Source: Gammaproteobacteria bacterium (GTDB lineage Bacteria; Pseudomonadota; Gammaproteobacteria; Arenicellales; JAHEKD01). From it: a stretch of DNA of 7,670 nt. This document shows, one piece after another, positions 7,008 through 7,670 of the stretch; the first letter of the stretch is position 1; each line of letters starts with the position of its first letter. The stretch is from the NCBI GenBank assembly GCA_024638545.1, contig JAHEKD010000105.1, positions 1 to 7,670 of the forward strand, read 5' to 3'. A program made the translations under genes and the position numbers. Under the pieces are notes generated by a model, which worked only from the letters and a program-made list of their open reading frames with translations, was not told the DNA's origin and ran no database searches.

Positions 7008-7520
7008 TCATTGGCCAAGAATTTCTTCAACTGACTTGCCGCGCTTGGCCGCAACCTGTTCGGGGCTTGTAGATTGCCGCAACCCGTTTATAGTCGCATA
7101 AGCTACATTAACCGGGTTGGTTGTTCCAATGACTTTTGCCAATACGTTCTCAATACCCATTACTTCAAAAATTGCCCGCATCGTGCCGCCTGCGATAATC
7201 CCTGTTCCTTCAGAGGCTGGACGCATAACAACCGATGCTGCCCCGTGCTTGCCAATGACGGGATAATGTAATGTGGTGTTAGCCATGTTTACCCTGACCA
7301 TGTTGCGTCTGGCGTTTTCCATCGCCTTCTGAACAGCAACCGGGACTTCACGGGCTTTACCGCGGCCAACGCCAACGCGGCCGTTACCATCACCGACGAC
7401 GGTGAGAGCTGAAAAACCCATCAAGCGCCCGCCTTTAACCGTCTTTGCAACCCTTTTTACGCTAATCAACCTTTCCTGATTTTCTTTTGTAGATTGCTTT
7501 AATTCTCTTGTAACAGCCAT
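7008..7520 (-). CDS. rpsE: 30S ribosomal protein S5
   Basis: S5 lies on the solvent face of the small subunit near the mRNA entry channel and affects decoding accuracy. It has 170 residues (E. coli 167). The N-terminal double-stranded RNA-binding-like domain contains [20 protein letters not shown] (about 16-35) and [23 protein letters not shown]. The C-terminal domain has [37 protein letters not shown] and [14 protein letters not shown]. The KTVKGGR loop, where E. coli ram and spectinomycin-resistance changes occur, looks wild type. ATG 7520 follows an AGGAG site by about 10 bases and lies 13 bases after the rplR stop. Confidence 0.98.
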   Translation of the reverse strand: MAVTRELKQSTKENQERLISVKRVAKTVKGGRLMGFSALTVVGDGNGRVGVGRGKAREVPVAVQKAMENARRNMVRVNMANTTLHYPVIGKHGAASVVMRPASEGTGIIAGGTMRAIFEVMGIENVLAKVIGTTNPVNVAYATINGLRQSTSPEQVAAKRGKSVEEILGQ

Positions 7521-7533
7521 GCTTAATAAACTC

Positions 7534-7670
7534 CTAACAGCTCAGACCGCTCTCTCGAGCAGCCTCGGCCAGGGCTTTAACCCGGCCATGGTAATGAAAT
7601 CCGCTGCGATCAAATGCAACTCGATCAACGCCGGCCGCTTTCGCTTTTTCTGCGATTTTATGGCCGACTG
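7534..7670 (-). CDS. rplR: 50S ribosomal protein L18 (C-terminal 44 residues; 5' end outside window)
   Basis: L18 binds 5S rRNA in the central protuberance. Only the C-terminal part is present, in a frame open to the window edge and ending in TAG at 7534-7536. It reads [20 protein letters not shown] followed by [20 protein letters not shown] and GLSC. The FDRSGFxYHGRVxALAxAARE block is the L18 signature. The final Cys in place of the usual Phe is a small variation. Its place directly before rpsE is the standard spc order. Confidence 0.95.
   Translation of the reverse strand, partial: VGHKIAEKAKAAGVDRVAFDRSGFHYHGRVKALAEAARESGLSC

Overview
The window is a bacterial ribosomal-protein/secretion/RNA-polymerase cluster, read entirely on the minus strand. 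From right to left the order is rplR (partial), rpsE, rpmD, rplO, secY, rpmJ, rpsM, rpsK, rpsD, rpoA, rplQ. This is the distal half of the spc operon followed by the complete alpha operon, in the order usual for proteobacteria. After a 360-base gap comes a large malic enzyme gene (maeB), which runs off the left edge. The protein sequences I know best as matches (E. coli-type L15, S5, SecY, RpoA, MaeB and a four-ligand zinc-ribbon L36) point to a gammaproteobacterium of moderate GC. The sequence alone does not let me name a family.

Right part (about 4857-7670): L18, S5, L30, L15, SecY and L36 are packed with short gaps or one-base stop/start overlaps. Left of this, a good sigma70-like promoter (4811-4839) sits in the 84-base rpmJ-rpsM gap. 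It starts the alpha operon (S13, S11, S4, RNA polymerase alpha, L17) at 1911-4772. The genes supply ribosome assembly, the membrane channel for secreted proteins, and the RNA polymerase alpha subunit. Left part: 1551-1910 has no confident gene and no convincing terminator. maeB (1-1550) has its own ribosome-binding site and two tandem -10-like boxes.

The most notable observation is in rplO. The reading frame up to residue 133 is normal L15. The frame then continues into an eight-residue tail that does not look like L15 and stops at 6351. The expected L15 C-terminus ([13 protein letters not shown]) is present in the -1 frame, directly after an in-phase A AAA AAG heptamer, the same slippery sequence E. 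coli dnaX uses. The stop codon of that -1 frame overlaps the GTG start of secY by one base, just as rpmD overlaps rplO. This is either a one-base homopolymer error or mutation, or a -1 recoding event. A second in-phase A AAA AAG in maeB, with no frame change, warns against assuming programmed recoding.

I found no mobile element, CRISPR array, tRNA, rRNA or obviously new system. Apart from the rplO end and the unexplained rplQ-maeB spacer, this is conserved core genome.
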